Assembly (NCBI GenBank): GCA_021773355.1
Contig: JAJFKE010000046.1
Span: 186,001-250,000, forward strand
Reading direction: 5' to 3'
DNA length: 64,000 bases
Source of the DNA: Gammaproteobacteria bacterium
GTDB lineage: Bacteria > Pseudomonadota > Gammaproteobacteria > Pseudomonadales > Pseudohongiellaceae
In this document: one piece after another, positions 28,440 through 39,722 of the stretch
How positions within the stretch are numbered: the stretch's first letter is position 1
How the letters are laid out: the number at the start of each line of letters is the position of its first letter
Translations under genes and position numbers: made by a program
The notes under the pieces: generated by a model
The model's input: only the letters and a program-made list of their open reading frames with translations
What the model was told of the DNA's origin: nothing
The model's database searches: none

Positions 28440-28693
28440 TTTTGTCAGAAATTGAACTGGATACCTCGGTGAAGGCGGAGATCGTAGGAAGGTTGCAAAA
28501 GTATTTCCTCGACGAATTAGAACTGGAAATTGGAAGTTTTGATGCCGAGTTTCTGCTGGATTTTATTTCGAAGGAGCTAGGAGCCTATTTCTACAATCAG
28601 GGTTTGGCTGATGCACTAAAGACGTTCGCGACCAAAATGGATGATGTCAGCGAATCAATCTATCAATTAGAAAAAGATACCAGCAGCAGATAG
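28436..28693 (+). CDS. DUF2164 family protein
   Basis: 85-residue cytoplasmic protein. LQKYFLDELELEIGSFDAEF and FYNQGLADA are diagnostic of DUF2164. The start is TTG at 28436, overlapping the preceding stop by four bases (TTGA); a second TTG at 28442 is also possible. The function is unknown. It ends 10 bp from the convergent sensor kinase gene. Confidence 0.85.
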   Translation: MILSEIELDTSVKAEIVGRLQKYFLDELELEIGSFDAEFLLDFISKELGAYFYNQGLADALKTFATKMDDVSESIYQLEKDTSSR

Positions 28694-28702
28694 CGATGGC
28701 TT

Positions 28703-30745
28703 TTAGCTGTGTATTACACGCAGTGGTAATCTAATAAAAAACTTACTACCCGCATCCTTTTGGGATTCAAAAGTAATTTCGCCTCCTAATTTTTCTATCA
28801 TGCGCTTAACGATCACCAGTCCCAGTCCGGTACCCTGTGGGTCTTTTTCTGAATCATGGTGTTCGCGTGAAAATTCTTGAAATAGAATTTGTTGAAATTC
28901 TTCGCTCATTCCGCGCCCGCTGTCTTGAATTATTATTTCAATTCCTAACCTGCGTTGAAAATAGATGGCCTTGTAGGCAAGCAAAATACTGCCTTTCTCT
29001 GTGTACCTTATCGCATTCGTAATTATATTGATGAGTATGTGTTGTAGACGAGATCTATCGGTTTGCACCAGTAGATTGGCTGAAGCGAATTGGGTTTGTA
29101 ATTCCAACCCCTTCTCCATAATAGAAGGGGACATCAAATTTTTAACTTCACCCAGAAATTGAGACATTTCAACCAGTTCGAACTTGGGTTCGAAGCTATC
29201 TGATTCTAGCTCCGCCATCTCTAATAGATCGTTGATCAAATTATGCAGATGATCACTTTGCGTAATGACCGTCGTCATATGTTGTACTGTCGCTTCATCC
29301 AATCTATCCGATTGCGCTGCCATGAGTCGTTTCGAATTAGACAATATGAGATGAACCGGTGTTAGAAATTCTCTAGATACATTTTTCAGGAAATCGCCTT
29401 TAGCCTTTGTCTCCATGCGAGCGTCACTGAGTTCGTCACTTTTGGAGCGGATGAATTCTGCCATCGCCATTAGCATAAAGATACCGGCGCCTATCGCCAG
29501 TAGTTCCCCGATTAGTGAAGACGATGCCGCCCTTTCTACTAGTTCAAATTTGTAAACTAATAGACTGCTATAGGCCAGGATAATCAATACCCATGAGGTA
29601 ACTAGATAAATAGCAGCTTTTGAACCTTGAATTGCCGTTATGGATGCCATGATTAATACGATGAACGCGGTTAACAGGCCAATAATCATGATCGGCAATA
29701 CATTGTCGCTGGTGATCTGTTGAAAGGGAATGATTAGGTAGTATAAGCCCAAAGGGATCATGGAGAAGGTAAGAAATCTAAGTACAATATTTGCAGAATC
29801 TCTATAACGATACTCGAACCTCAGGGATCGGCCTATAAGGCATAGGCTGGCCACAAGCCCTGAAGCGGCTACAAGGGACAGGCGAGTGTTAGCTTCCGTA
29901 CTTTCTGGCCAGAACCAGATTCGACCCAAGCCTGTCTGTGCAAGGAAGAACATTAATGCTGCACCGAAGAACACCGTAACACCAAAGAACAGTGAGTCTC
30001 GGATAAAGCTATAGAGAATCAAGGATATGCAAAAACAGAATAAAAACAGAACCATTAATGCGCCGTTAAACACCAGTTCACTCTGTTGCTGTTCGGCTAG
30101 TAGAGACACCGTAGTTAGGGTCAACGGTATTTCCACGCCTACTGAAGAAGTAGCCCTGAAAAAGATCTTGTTTTGTTCACCTTCGTCGGCAATTTCGAGC
30201 GGTATGATTGGAATTCTATAAGGGTAATCCAGCTGTGATAAAGGAATGGTATCCCCTACCAGCGAGCTACGAATGACTGTATTGCCCTGTACGAAATAAA
30301 ACTCAACTCTGTCGATTACCGGTGTGTCTAAGGCCAGTACCAAATTCTCATCGAACATATTTTCGCCACTCAGGATAAGACAAAACCAGTGAGCGGACTT
30401 GGATAGACCTAGAGTGGGAATGGACTGGGTGGAACGCTGCCAATTCACCGTGTCCGCAGTCATTTGTTCGATTGTGAATTCCCTTGCTGGATCTTCGAAG
30501 TAATCCAGGTAGGGACCCAGATTAACCGGCAGCTGGTTTTGGGTGATATTGAGCTCAGCGCCAACTACGGCCGTCGTGGGCAACAACAGCAGTGCCCAAA
30601 TAAGGAGTAGTCTTGCTGCTACGCGACGATCAGAGATTAGCTTCGTGTGGGAGAAAATCAAGAAATCACTCAGTTTCAAAATATCAAAGTAATGCGGTTC
30701 AACGAAGACCACATTATATGCCAAGCAAAGCCGGCATAGGTGCAA
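28703..30745 (-). CDS. 7TMR-DISM sensor histidine kinase lacking the phosphoacceptor His
   Basis: 680 residues. A signal/TM segment (about residues 44-62) precedes a periplasmic 7TMR-DISMED2-like beta domain (about 65-210), seven TM helices (about 225-425), a short coiled region, a DHp-like segment and an HATPase_c domain. The H-box reads FLKNVSREFLTPV, with Arg458 (codon 29372-29374) where His is expected. The ATP site is intact: N-box INIITNAIRYTEKG, G1 QDSGRGMS, G2 GTGLGLVIVKRM. The start is uncertain, since 40 residues precede the signal and a TTG start downstream is possible. No response regulator adjoins it. Confidence 0.88.
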   Translation of the reverse strand: MHLCRLCLAYNVVFVEPHYFDILKLSDFLIFSHTKLISDRRVAARLLLIWALLLLPTTAVVGAELNITQNQLPVNLGPYLDYFEDPAREFTIEQMTADTVNWQRSTQSIPTLGLSKSAHWFCLILSGENMFDENLVLALDTPVIDRVEFYFVQGNTVIRSSLVGDTIPLSQLDYPYRIPIIPLEIADEGEQNKIFFRATSSVGVEIPLTLTTVSLLAEQQQSELVFNGALMVLFLFCFCISLILYSFIRDSLFFGVTVFFGAALMFFLAQTGLGRIWFWPESTEANTRLSLVAASGLVASLCLIGRSLRFEYRYRDSANIVLRFLTFSMIPLGLYYLIIPFQQITSDNVLPIMIIGLLTAFIVLIMASITAIQGSKAAIYLVTSWVLIILAYSSLLVYKFELVERAASSSLIGELLAIGAGIFMLMAMAEFIRSKSDELSDARMETKAKGDFLKNVSREFLTPVHLILSNSKRLMAAQSDRLDEATVQHMTTVITQSDHLHNLINDLLEMAELESDSFEPKFELVEMSQFLGEVKNLMSPSIMEKGLELQTQFASANLLVQTDRSRLQHILINIITNAIRYTEKGSILLAYKAIYFQRRLGIEIIIQDSGRGMSEEFQQILFQEFSREHHDSEKDPQGTGLGLVIVKRMIEKLGGEITFESQKDAGSKFFIRLPLRVIHS

Positions 30746-30945
30746 GAATTAGGGGTTGCACTGGGCAAATTTCATCAAATTGTGTAGAAATTCGACGAAC
30801 TTGTGAAATTGGCGATGAGAATTAGAGTACATAGCCGTCAATTCGGAATCGGGATGCGCAGGTGTTCGCGGCATGTTCCCTCTGTCACAAATACGCCCTA
30901 ATTTCTCCAGCCGCGATGGTGGCGAAGCAGAATTGCCGTATTAGC

Positions 30946-31992
30946 TCAGGCTGATTTATGTCTACTCGCTAGATCTGGGCCACTTAATTTCAATAGCAAT
31001 ATGCTCAATTCATCCCAGGGATTAGCTCTGGACATTCCTTTTATGCATTGATCAATTGCTCTGCTGTGATCCAGCATTGACCAAACGGTCTCTGCATCGA
31101 TCCTGGATAGGGCGCTGGATACTGCTTGTTTGCGGTTAAACCATACTCGCCCTGATTGGACTATGGCGTTGATTCCTAGTCCCTGCTGCTTCTTTTCTAA
31201 CATTGGCAACAGGCTTCTTAATTCACGGCAGATTGCGGCTAAGATGACCAGAGGAAAAATTCCTTCGCTCCTTAGCGCGGCTAGCATTTTCTGAGAGCGC
31301 GCAGTCTCTCCGAGCAAAGCTGCATCGACTAACTGGTAAACATTATAGCGTGAGCTGTCTGCAACGACTTGCATGACGGTTTTTGCATCAAGTTGTATAG
31401 GGCGGTCAGAATCTTCTCCTGCTAGCAGTTTAAGTTTCTCTATCTCCTGCATGGCGGCCAGCAAATTACCTTCAACTTTATCTACCAATAGCCTGATAGA
31501 CTCAGCATCTGCCTGAATGTTATCTCGAAGTAATCTTTGCTCCAGCCAAGCACCAAGATTTTCTCGGGACACCGGCCAAATCTGAACCAAGGCACCATAT
31601 TTTTCTATTTCACTGAACCATTTTGTCTTCAAGGTGGCAGCATCCAGTTTTGGCCCGCTTATCAGGATTAGGTAATCAGGATTAAGTTCATCCAGGTAGT
31701 GCTGCAGGGCTTTCTTTCCAGCTTCATCCAGTTTTGCAGTAGACAGGCGAAGTTCTATGATTTTTTGTTCAGAGAAGAGTGAAAGATTGCCAGTTGATTG
31801 AGAAAAGCTACTCCAGTCAAAATTTTTATCTACACTGAATATCTCTCGCTCTGTAAATCCATTCTCTCTATGATAATTGCGAATTAAGTCGGCCGCCTCC
31901 TGCATCAGCAGTGGCTCATCACCACTTAACCAGTACAGGGGTAGCTTATTGCCAGCAAGAGTTCGGGAAAGTTGCTCGGGCTTTATCTTCAT
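30946..31992 (-). CDS. holA: DNA polymerase III delta subunit
   Basis: Clamp-loader subunit that opens the beta clamp. 348 residues. The N-terminal KIKPEQLSRTL, PLYWLSGDEPLLMQEAADLI and the wrench-containing SLFSEQKIIELRL are typical, and the C-terminal helical domain ends with the characteristic KGMSRANPWDELSILLLKLSG-like region. It lies 5 bp after lptE, the standard leuS-lptE-holA order. Confidence 0.95.
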   Translation of the reverse strand: MKIKPEQLSRTLAGNKLPLYWLSGDEPLLMQEAADLIRNYHRENGFTEREIFSVDKNFDWSSFSQSTGNLSLFSEQKIIELRLSTAKLDEAGKKALQHYLDELNPDYLILISGPKLDAATLKTKWFSEIEKYGALVQIWPVSRENLGAWLEQRLLRDNIQADAESIRLLVDKVEGNLLAAMQEIEKLKLLAGEDSDRPIQLDAKTVMQVVADSSRYNVYQLVDAALLGETARSQKMLAALRSEGIFPLVILAAICRELRSLLPMLEKKQQGLGINAIVQSGRVWFNRKQAVSSALSRIDAETVWSMLDHSRAIDQCIKGMSRANPWDELSILLLKLSGPDLASRHKSA

Positions 31993-31997
31993 CTGAT

Positions 31998-32522
31998 TCA
32001 GAGCGGCTCTGATATTTCGGCAGCGGATAGGCGGCGCATTAATTGATTAATCAATTCTCTACGCATTTCTCGAGAAATTATTTCAATTTCCTCTTGATTG
32101 CCATTGATATTCTCAATGTCTTCAAAATAAGTCCGCTCTATGAATAGTGTTTCTGCTGGGATTAAGGTTCGTTCGGCAAGGGTAAGCGCCATATCGACCG
32201 ATAAACGCAATTCTATCTGCGCGGCCCGGGCTCTCGGATTGACCGTAACTGGCCTGGCAACTACTAGTTCGTTGCCGATGCTCAATAGCGGCAGGTCTGA
32301 AGCAAACGCTTCTGAGGCAATAGGCGAAACCGCGACACCGGCAGTATTGAGGCTGCGGCGTAGTAATCGAGTAAGTTCGCTGTTTGCTTGTTGGCTACTC
32401 AGTTGCAGGCTAGTAAATTTAACCGACAACACATCGCTGCCACGCAAGCTAAAACCACAACTGCTTAACATTAGGATTAGCACGGTTGCATAAATAGTGC
32501 TCAAAATGGAATTTTTAGTCAT
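31998..32522 (-). CDS. lptE: LPS assembly lipoprotein LptE
   Basis: Outer-membrane lipoprotein that plugs the LptD barrel and helps insert LPS. 174 residues with a signal and lipobox (LILMLSSC, Cys22) followed by GFSLRGSDVLSVKFTSLQLS, the typical opening. The domain has alternating helices and strands and ends in REMRRELINQLMRRLSA, the conserved C-terminal helix. It is 21 bp after leuS and 5 bp before holA. Confidence 0.93.
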   Translation of the reverse strand: MTKNSILSTIYATVLILMLSSCGFSLRGSDVLSVKFTSLQLSSQQANSELTRLLRRSLNTAGVAVSPIASEAFASDLPLLSIGNELVVARPVTVNPRARAAQIELRLSVDMALTLAERTLIPAETLFIERTYFEDIENINGNQEEIEIISREMRRELINQLMRRLSAAEISEPL

Positions 32523-32543
32523 GATTATTCCTGCGCGCTGTTA

Positions 32544-35024
32544 CTAATTTACAACTACATTGACCAAGCGGCCGGGCACGACTATAACTTTTCGAATAGT
32601 GCCGTCAGCGGTAAATCGTGTCACCAACTCATTCTCCAATGCCAGTTTCTCCAGAGCCTCTTTGTCGATGTCTTTGGAAACATCAATCTTTGCGCGTAAC
32701 TTGCCGTTGACCTGCAGCACAATGGTGGCCGTATCTTGTACTAAGGCAGATTCATCAACTTGTGGCCATGCTGCATCCATCACCGCTTCATCATGACCTA
32801 GATACTGCCAAAGTGCATGACAAAAATGGGGTACGATAGGAGCCAGCATGAGAATAGCGGTTTCCAGGGATTCTTGTATGACTAATCTGTCGATATCGCT
32901 GTTCTTAGAATCAGCAAAGCGCGTTACCGTGTTTAATAGTTCCATAGTCGCTGCAATTGCAGTATTAAAAGTGTGTCTGCGACCGTAATCATCGCTGACT
33001 TTCTGCAAGGTTTGATGGGTCTTGCGTCGTAACTGCAGCTGTGCTTCGTTTAGCTGCAAGCCGGCAAAGCCTTCTAAGGGCAGTGGCTGATGGCTCGCGA
33101 CTATTTTCCATAATCTTTTTAAAAAGCGGTAACTTCCTTCGACCCCACTGTCTGACCACTCCAGAGATTGGTCCGGCGGAGAGGCAAACATGGTGAACAT
33201 GCGAACGGTATCGGCTCCGTATTTTTCTATTAAGGACAGGGGATCAACCGTGTTCCCCTTGGACTTGGACATCTTGCTGCCGTCTTTAAGCACCATTCCT
33301 TGAGTCAGTAAATGAGTGAAGGGTTCATCCGAATCAACCAGCCCCTCATTGCGCATTAGCTTGTGGAAAAAACGAGCGTACAATAAGTGCAAGATGGCGT
33401 GTTCGATTCCGCCTATATATTGATCTACAGGCAACCAATAGTCTGCTCTTTCGTCCAGCATGGCAGCGGATTGGTCACGGCAGGTATAGCGTGCATAGTA
33501 CCAGGACGATTCCATGAAGGTGTCGAAGGTGTCGGTCTCTCGCACTGCCTTCGCTGAGCACTTTGGACAATCAACTTCATAAAAGTCTTTAAGTTTACCT
33601 AAGGGTGAGCCGCTAGCATCAAACTCAATGTCCACAGGAAGGACAACCGGCAGATCTTCATCGGGTACTGCGACCGAGCCACATTTCTCACAATTGATTA
33701 TCGGTATTGGCGCACCCCAATATCTCTGCCTGGAAACACCCCAATCCCGTAGCCGAAAATTTATCCTCTTCTTGCCCTGTTTACGTTGATAAAGATGTTT
33801 CTCAATGGCAATGAAAGCTTCCTGAAAAGTCAGTCCGTCGAATTCGCCCGAATTTACCAATACACCTTTTCCTACATAGGCTTCTAGCTCCAGATCGCAG
33901 GGATCTTCATTCGAGGGAGGTTGAATTACCTGTTTGATTGGTAGCTGGTATTTTTTTGCGAATTCCCAGTCTCTCTGATCATGTGCCGGAACCGACATAA
34001 CAGCGCCAGAGCCATAACTCATTAGTACAAAATTTGCCAAATAAATTGGTAGCTGCTCGCCACTAATTGGATGAATCGCTTTAAGACCGGTATCTATTCC
34101 GGTTTTTTCCATGGTCGCCATCTCTGCCTCGGCCACCTTTACACTGTTTTGCTGTTCGATATAGTTTGCTATGTCGGGGTTTGATTGTGCTGCCTTAATT
34201 GCTAAGGGGTGCTGAACCGCCAATGCGACGTAGGTGACGCCCAAAAGTGTATCGGGCCTGGTCGTGTAAACGGAAAGAGTCTTAAGGGATTCATCATTTT
34301 CTTCGGCTACTTGAAAATCCAGCTCAACTCCCTCAGATCGTCCGATCCAGTTAGCCTGCATGGTGCGAACTTTTTCCGGCCATCCATCCATTTTGTCCAG
34401 GTCGTCTAATAGTTCCTGGGCGAAGTCTGTAATCTTTATAAACCACTGCGGTATTTCTCGCCGCTCGACCACTGCCCCAGAGCGCCAACCTCGGCCGTCT
34501 ACTACCTGTTCGTTGGCCAATACAGTCTGATCTACCGGGTCCCAATTTACCTCTGCGGATTTTTTGTAGACCAAGCCTTTAGCAAATAGCCGGGTAAAGA
34601 ACCACTGCTCCCAACGATAATAATCGGGATGACAGGTGGCGATTTCGCGGCTCCAATCATAGGCGTAACCTAGTCTTTGCAGCTGCTCGCGCATATAGTC
34701 TATGTTGGAATAGGTCCACTTTGCTGGAGCTGCTTCATTCTGAATGGCAGCGTTCTCAGCTGGCAGGCCAAAAGCATCCCAGCCCATCGGTTGCAGTACA
34801 TTTTTTCCCAGCATGCGTTGGTAGCGTGAGATTGCATCACCGATAGAATAATTACGGACATGTCCCATATGCAGGTGTCCGCTGGGATAGGGGAACATAG
34901 AGAGGCAGTAGAATTTTTCGCGGGTCTTGTCTTCGCCTACTTTGAAGCTCTCGTGTTGTTCCCAATAAGATTGTGCGTCGGCTTCAACTACCTGGGGTGA
35001 GTATTGCGTATCTATGCTGCTCAT
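32544..35024 (-). CDS. leuS: Leucyl-tRNA synthetase
   Basis: Class Ia synthetase of 826 residues, slightly short of the E. coli enzyme. HIGH-type motif HMGH in [20 protein letters not shown] motif in [14 protein letters not shown]. The CP1 editing domain contains [16 protein letters not shown] and [14 protein letters not shown] with the conserved Asp. A zinc-like pair CEKCG...CPKC lies between them. The upstream neighbour is ybeX across a 209-bp gap, where lnt would commonly be found. Confidence 0.98.
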   Translation of the reverse strand: MSSIDTQYSPQVVEADAQSYWEQHESFKVGEDKTREKFYCLSMFPYPSGHLHMGHVRNYSIGDAISRYQRMLGKNVLQPMGWDAFGLPAENAAIQNEAAPAKWTYSNIDYMREQLQRLGYAYDWSREIATCHPDYYRWEQWFFTRLFAKGLVYKKSAEVNWDPVDQTVLANEQVVDGRGWRSGAVVERREIPQWFIKITDFAQELLDDLDKMDGWPEKVRTMQANWIGRSEGVELDFQVAEENDESLKTLSVYTTRPDTLLGVTYVALAVQHPLAIKAAQSNPDIANYIEQQNSVKVAEAEMATMEKTGIDTGLKAIHPISGEQLPIYLANFVLMSYGSGAVMSVPAHDQRDWEFAKKYQLPIKQVIQPPSNEDPCDLELEAYVGKGVLVNSGEFDGLTFQEAFIAIEKHLYQRKQGKKRINFRLRDWGVSRQRYWGAPIPIINCEKCGSVAVPDEDLPVVLPVDIEFDASGSPLGKLKDFYEVDCPKCSAKAVRETDTFDTFMESSWYYARYTCRDQSAAMLDERADYWLPVDQYIGGIEHAILHLLYARFFHKLMRNEGLVDSDEPFTHLLTQGMVLKDGSKMSKSKGNTVDPLSLIEKYGADTVRMFTMFASPPDQSLEWSDSGVEGSYRFLKRLWKIVASHQPLPLEGFAGLQLNEAQLQLRRKTHQTLQKVSDDYGRRHTFNTAIAATMELLNTVTRFADSKNSDIDRLVIQESLETAILMLAPIVPHFCHALWQYLGHDEAVMDAAWPQVDESALVQDTATIVLQVNGKLRAKIDVSKDIDKEALEKLALENELVTRFTADGTIRKVIVVPGRLVNVVVN

Positions 35025-35233
35025 TTTCTCTCTAACTACGTGAATTAACTGAAATTATTTAGGCACTTAAGAAGCATGCAAGCATAACCCAGACCGCTGC
35101 CGACAGGTAGGGCCTAGCCAGAAAAAATCAACTGAGATGCGCTAATTCAATCTCTAGATACAAGGTTTAGGAGCGGCTAGCGTCGACTATTTTTCTGGCA
35201 ATTAAAGCGGTGCTTGAGCTGTGAGGTGGTTTT

Positions 35234-36091
35234 TTACTTGCGTCCGCTAACCAGGCTTGATGTTACCTTTACCAGTTTAATCTGCCTGCTATCTGCATTA
35301 AGTATAGTAATCAGGAAAGGGCCTATATTGATAGTTTCGCCTCGTTCAGGTATATGTCCGAACTGCTGCAAAACTAATCCTCCTACAGTGGTAAATTCCT
35401 GGTCGCTGAAATTGGTTTCAAAATATTCATTGAATTCATCCACAGGTGTTAAGGCTTTTACGATGTAGTTGTCTTCGTCAAATTTTTTGATATAACTATC
35501 GTCATCGACGTCGTATTCATCTTCTATTTCACCTACTATTTGCTCCAACACGTCTTCAATAGTAACCGCGCCGCACACGCTTCCATACTCGTCTATAACT
35601 ATAGCCATGTGCTGGCGAGTTTCCCTGAACTCTCGTAGCAAAACATTGAGCCGCTTACTTTCCGGAACAAAAGTGGCCGGTCGGATAATATCTTTGATAT
35701 TGAACTTATCAGTTGATGGGGAGAGAGCTAAGGGAAGTAAATCCTTTGCTAGAAGTATACCCATAACATTATCTACGTTGTCACCAATCACAGGAAATCT
35801 GGAATGAGACGCTTTGGTAACCAGCTCAATGATTTCGTTCGCAGCCAATTTTGCGGGGACGGTAATTACCTGCGATCTGGGAATCATGATGTCTCGCACT
35901 TGCATGCTGGACACTTGAAGTGCACCTTCAATAATACTCAATGCATCAGCATCGAGCACTTGATCCTGCTCAGCATTTCTTATTAATTCGAGTAGGCTTT
36001 TTGTGTCGGTAGGCTCGTCCGAAAAAACCTGAGCAATTTTATCGATCCAGGACTTGGGTCTTGGATCGATGCTAGATTGGTCGTCTGTCAT
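35234..36091 (-). CDS. ybeX: CorC/YbeX-type CBS-domain protein
   Basis: 285-residue soluble protein: an acidic N-terminal stretch, two CBS domains (about residues 70-190, with VRDIMIPRSQV and HMAIVIDEYGSVCGAVTIED), and a C-terminal CorC_HlyC domain (from about 205, FEDNYIVKALTP-like to the end). CorC proteins bind adenine nucleotides and are linked to Mg2+/Co2+ efflux. It follows ybeY by 80 bp in the miaB-ybeZ-ybeY-ybeX order. No membrane DUF21 domain is present. Confidence 0.93.
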   Translation of the reverse strand: MTDDQSSIDPRPKSWIDKIAQVFSDEPTDTKSLLELIRNAEQDQVLDADALSIIEGALQVSSMQVRDIMIPRSQVITVPAKLAANEIIELVTKASHSRFPVIGDNVDNVMGILLAKDLLPLALSPSTDKFNIKDIIRPATFVPESKRLNVLLREFRETRQHMAIVIDEYGSVCGAVTIEDVLEQIVGEIEDEYDVDDDSYIKKFDEDNYIVKALTPVDEFNEYFETNFSDQEFTTVGGLVLQQFGHIPERGETINIGPFLITILNADSRQIKLVKVTSSLVSGRK

Positions 36092-36171
36092 GCTCTTAGT
36101 TCTCTTCCTCTTTGTTTGAGCGAATCTTCGATTTTAAAGTTAGGTCAAATACCGGGTAGTATTGATGGGCT

Positions 36172-36628
36172 TTACACTACCAAATAAGGGTTGGGGAATC
36201 CAAGTCTTTCCAGTGCTTTAATTTCAAGATTCTCCATTTTTTCCGCCGCGCTGTCCGAGTCATGAGCGTAACCCAGAAGGTGGAAAAGGCCGTGAATCAT
36301 AAGGTGTGCCCAGTGCGCAGCCAGCTCTTTGCCCTGCCGCATCGCTTCTTGTTCGACGATACCAGGGCAGATGACAATATCACCCAAGGGGAAGCAATCT
36401 AGCTGGTCCTTCAACAGAGGTGGAAAATCAGCAGGGAATGACAAAACATTGGTAGCGCTGTTCTTGCCTCTATAGGCATCGTTAAGTGCCTGGGAAGTTG
36501 AAATCTCAACGAATCTAACGCTGATGCTACAGTTTCTGTCCTCCTTGGCAGTGCGTAAGCCACCGTCAAGCCAATCTTCACATTGGTTCTGAGCTGGTGT
36601 CCAGTGGTCGTCACATTCTGTACTAATA

Positions 36629-36645
<17 letters not shown>
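36172..36645 (-). CDS. ybeY: Endoribonuclease YbeY
   Basis: Zinc-dependent RNase for 16S rRNA 3' maturation and ribosome quality control. 157 residues with the invariant zinc motif HGLFHLLGYAHDSD (H-x3-H-x5-H). NVLSFPADFPP and LGDIVICPGIVEQEA are family signatures. It overlaps ybeZ by 17 bp, so translation is coupled. Confidence 0.96.
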
Positions 36646-37645
<1,000 letters not shown>

Positions 37646-37720
37646 GCAGTTGGTAAAATACCTCTTAGTGAAATTTTGGGACTAATTGAGTATAGCAAGC
37701 TAATTTCCGATCACAAATGA

Positions 37721-39103
37721 TCAGATTGTGCCTAGTAGTGAATTTGGCAGGGCATCGGTAATCTTGCTGGTTACGAACTGGCCAATCAAGGAATGATCAT
37801 CGCATTGAAAATTCACCACTCTGTTGTTTTCCGTGCGGCCCTGTAAATCAGTGGCGTGTTTCTTAGATTGCCCGGTAACCAAAATACGTTGTTCGGTGCC
37901 AACCATGGCTGAACTGATGGCAGTGGCGTGTTTGACAATCTGCGATTGCAGCGTTGCCAGTCGATGTTTCTTCTCTTGCTGTGGCGTCAAATCAACTAGA
38001 TCTGCCGCAGGCGTACCTGGCCTTGCGCTGTAGATGAAGCTAAATGATGTATCGAAACCAATCTCGATTATCAGCTTCATCGTGTCTTCGAAGTCGGCGT
38101 TTGTCTCCCCAGGGAAGCCAACGATGAAGTCAGAGGAAAGGCTTATATTGGGCCTGATAGCACGAATTTTTCTGATAATAGATTTGTACTCTAGCCCGGT
38201 GTGGCCCCTTTTCATCGCCGCTAAGATTCGATCGGAGCCACTCTGGACCGGCAGATGGAGATGATCTACGAGCTCAGGCACCTGCGCGTAGACGTTAATC
38301 AAATTATTGGAAAATTCAATTGGGTGAGAGGTGGTAAAGCGAATTCGGTCAACGCCCTGTATGCTAGCCATGTATCTGATCAGCATTGCTAAATCAACTA
38401 TATCGTCTTCATGGCTCAAGCCGCGATAGGCGTTCACATTTTGCCCGAGCAGATTGATTTCACGAACGCCTTGATCGGCCAAATGAACCGCCTCTGCTAA
38501 CACGTCATCCAGTGGGCGACTAACTTCTTCTCCACGAGTATAGGGGACTACGCAGAAGCTACAGTATTTACTACAACCTTCCATCACCGTAAGAAACGCC
38601 TGGCTGGAACTGGCGTTAGGTTGTGGCAGGTGGTCAAATTTTTCAATTTCTGGAAAGCTGATATCAACAACGGGGCTACCGGAGTGACTGGCGTTTAACA
38701 TTTCAGGAAGTTTATGCAGAGTTTGTGGACCGAATACCACATCCACATAGGGTGCTCGTTTACCTATGGCCGCCCCTTCCTGGCTGGCGACGCAACCGCC
38801 AACCGCAATCTTTAAGCCGGGCTTGTCTTCTTTTAGGCTGCGCCAACGACCTAGTTGGTGAAAGACTTTTTCCTGAGCTTTTTCTCGAATAGAACAGGTA
38901 TTTAACAGCAAAATATCCGCCTCAGCAGGGTCGCTGACTAATTCGGCGCCTTCTGATTCTCTAAGCAGGTCCAGCATACGATTGGAATCGTATTCGTTCA
39001 TCTGACAACCGTGAGTCTTTATGAAGACTTTCTTGGTGGTGCTCGCTGTACTTGCCGGACTATCTGCTGCGTTGGGCTCAATATTACTATGCTTGGATTT
39101 CAC
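37721..39103 (-). CDS. miaB: tRNA-2-methylthio-N6-dimethylallyladenosine synthase
   Basis: Radical-SAM methylthiotransferase that modifies A37 of tRNAs reading UNN codons. Length 460. The UPF0004 domain contains [24 protein letters not shown] and GCVASQEG (three auxiliary-cluster cysteines); the radical-SAM motif is [23 protein letters not shown] domain closes the protein. The first 24 residues, a Ser/Thr/Ala-rich polar stretch, exceed the E. coli start, so a downstream start is possible, though no ATG follows there. Confidence 0.96.
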   Translation of the reverse strand: MKSKHSNIEPNAADSPASTASTTKKVFIKTHGCQMNEYDSNRMLDLLRESEGAELVSDPAEADILLLNTCSIREKAQEKVFHQLGRWRSLKEDKPGLKIAVGGCVASQEGAAIGKRAPYVDVVFGPQTLHKLPEMLNASHSGSPVVDISFPEIEKFDHLPQPNASSSQAFLTVMEGCSKYCSFCVVPYTRGEEVSRPLDDVLAEAVHLADQGVREINLLGQNVNAYRGLSHEDDIVDLAMLIRYMASIQGVDRIRFTTSHPIEFSNNLINVYAQVPELVDHLHLPVQSGSDRILAAMKRGHTGLEYKSIIRKIRAIRPNISLSSDFIVGFPGETNADFEDTMKLIIEIGFDTSFSFIYSARPGTPAADLVDLTPQQEKKHRLATLQSQIVKHATAISSAMVGTEQRILVTGQSKKHATDLQGRTENNRVVNFQCDDHSLIGQFVTSKITDALPNSLLGTI

Positions 39104-39321
39104 TGTTTTACCGCGAATTTTAGCTATTTGAAAAAAGGGGCGAATTATAACAGTAAAAATCAGCAGTACTTAACCAAGAATTGGCGCATAATGACTTGAA
39201 GATCATGGAAATAGCCTGATATTAGGAATATCTGCAAAAACGCTATTCAGGCGGACAGCCATGAGCTATCTGGATAGAGGCTTACAAGCTGCACGCATAA
39301 ACGGTTAAGAGACTGATTTTA

Positions 39322-39657
39322 ATGGGAAATTCTTCAGAAATTTACAAAATTACCTTCCTTAACAAAGGCAAGGTGTATGAGGTTTTTGTAAAACAGGTAT
39401 ATCAGAGCGATTTGTACGGTTTTATTGAGATCGAAGACTATGTGTTTGATGAGAGATCTCAAGTAGTCGTCGATCCCAGCGAAGAAAAGCTTAAATCTGA
39501 ATTCAGTGGTGTCAAGAGAAGCTTTATTCCTATTCAAGCCATCATCCGCATTGATGAGGTGGAAAAGAGTGGAGTTAGCAAGATCTCAAATGGAGATAAT
39601 GTGTCACCTTTTCCTGTATCTATTCTCGGTAGCAAAGTAGATAGAAAAGATTCTTGA
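39322..39657 (+). CDS. DUF1820 family protein
   Basis: 111-residue cytoplasmic protein. EIYKITFLNKGKVYEVFVKQ and LYGFIEIEDYVFDER match DUF1820, a family largely limited to gammaproteobacteria; IPIQAIIRIDEVEKSG is the conserved end of the domain. The function is unknown. It lies divergent from miaB and 65 bp before the srkA-like gene, in the same direction. Confidence 0.88.
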   Translation: MGNSSEIYKITFLNKGKVYEVFVKQVYQSDLYGFIEIEDYVFDERSQVVVDPSEEKLKSEFSGVKRSFIPIQAIIRIDEVEKSGVSKISNGDNVSPFPVSILGSKVDRKDS

Positions 39658-39722
39658 AGCTGAATTTCTGCAAGCTGTACTTCGTGCATCAACGTAATTT
39701 ACTACTTCATCGTCCCGCTTAG

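Noticed and set aside
30860..30890. CRP-like site before the 7TMR-DISM kinase (TGTGACAGAGGGAACA on the minus strand).
   Set aside because: One half is perfect, but the other half differs at two of five positions, so it is too weak to call.
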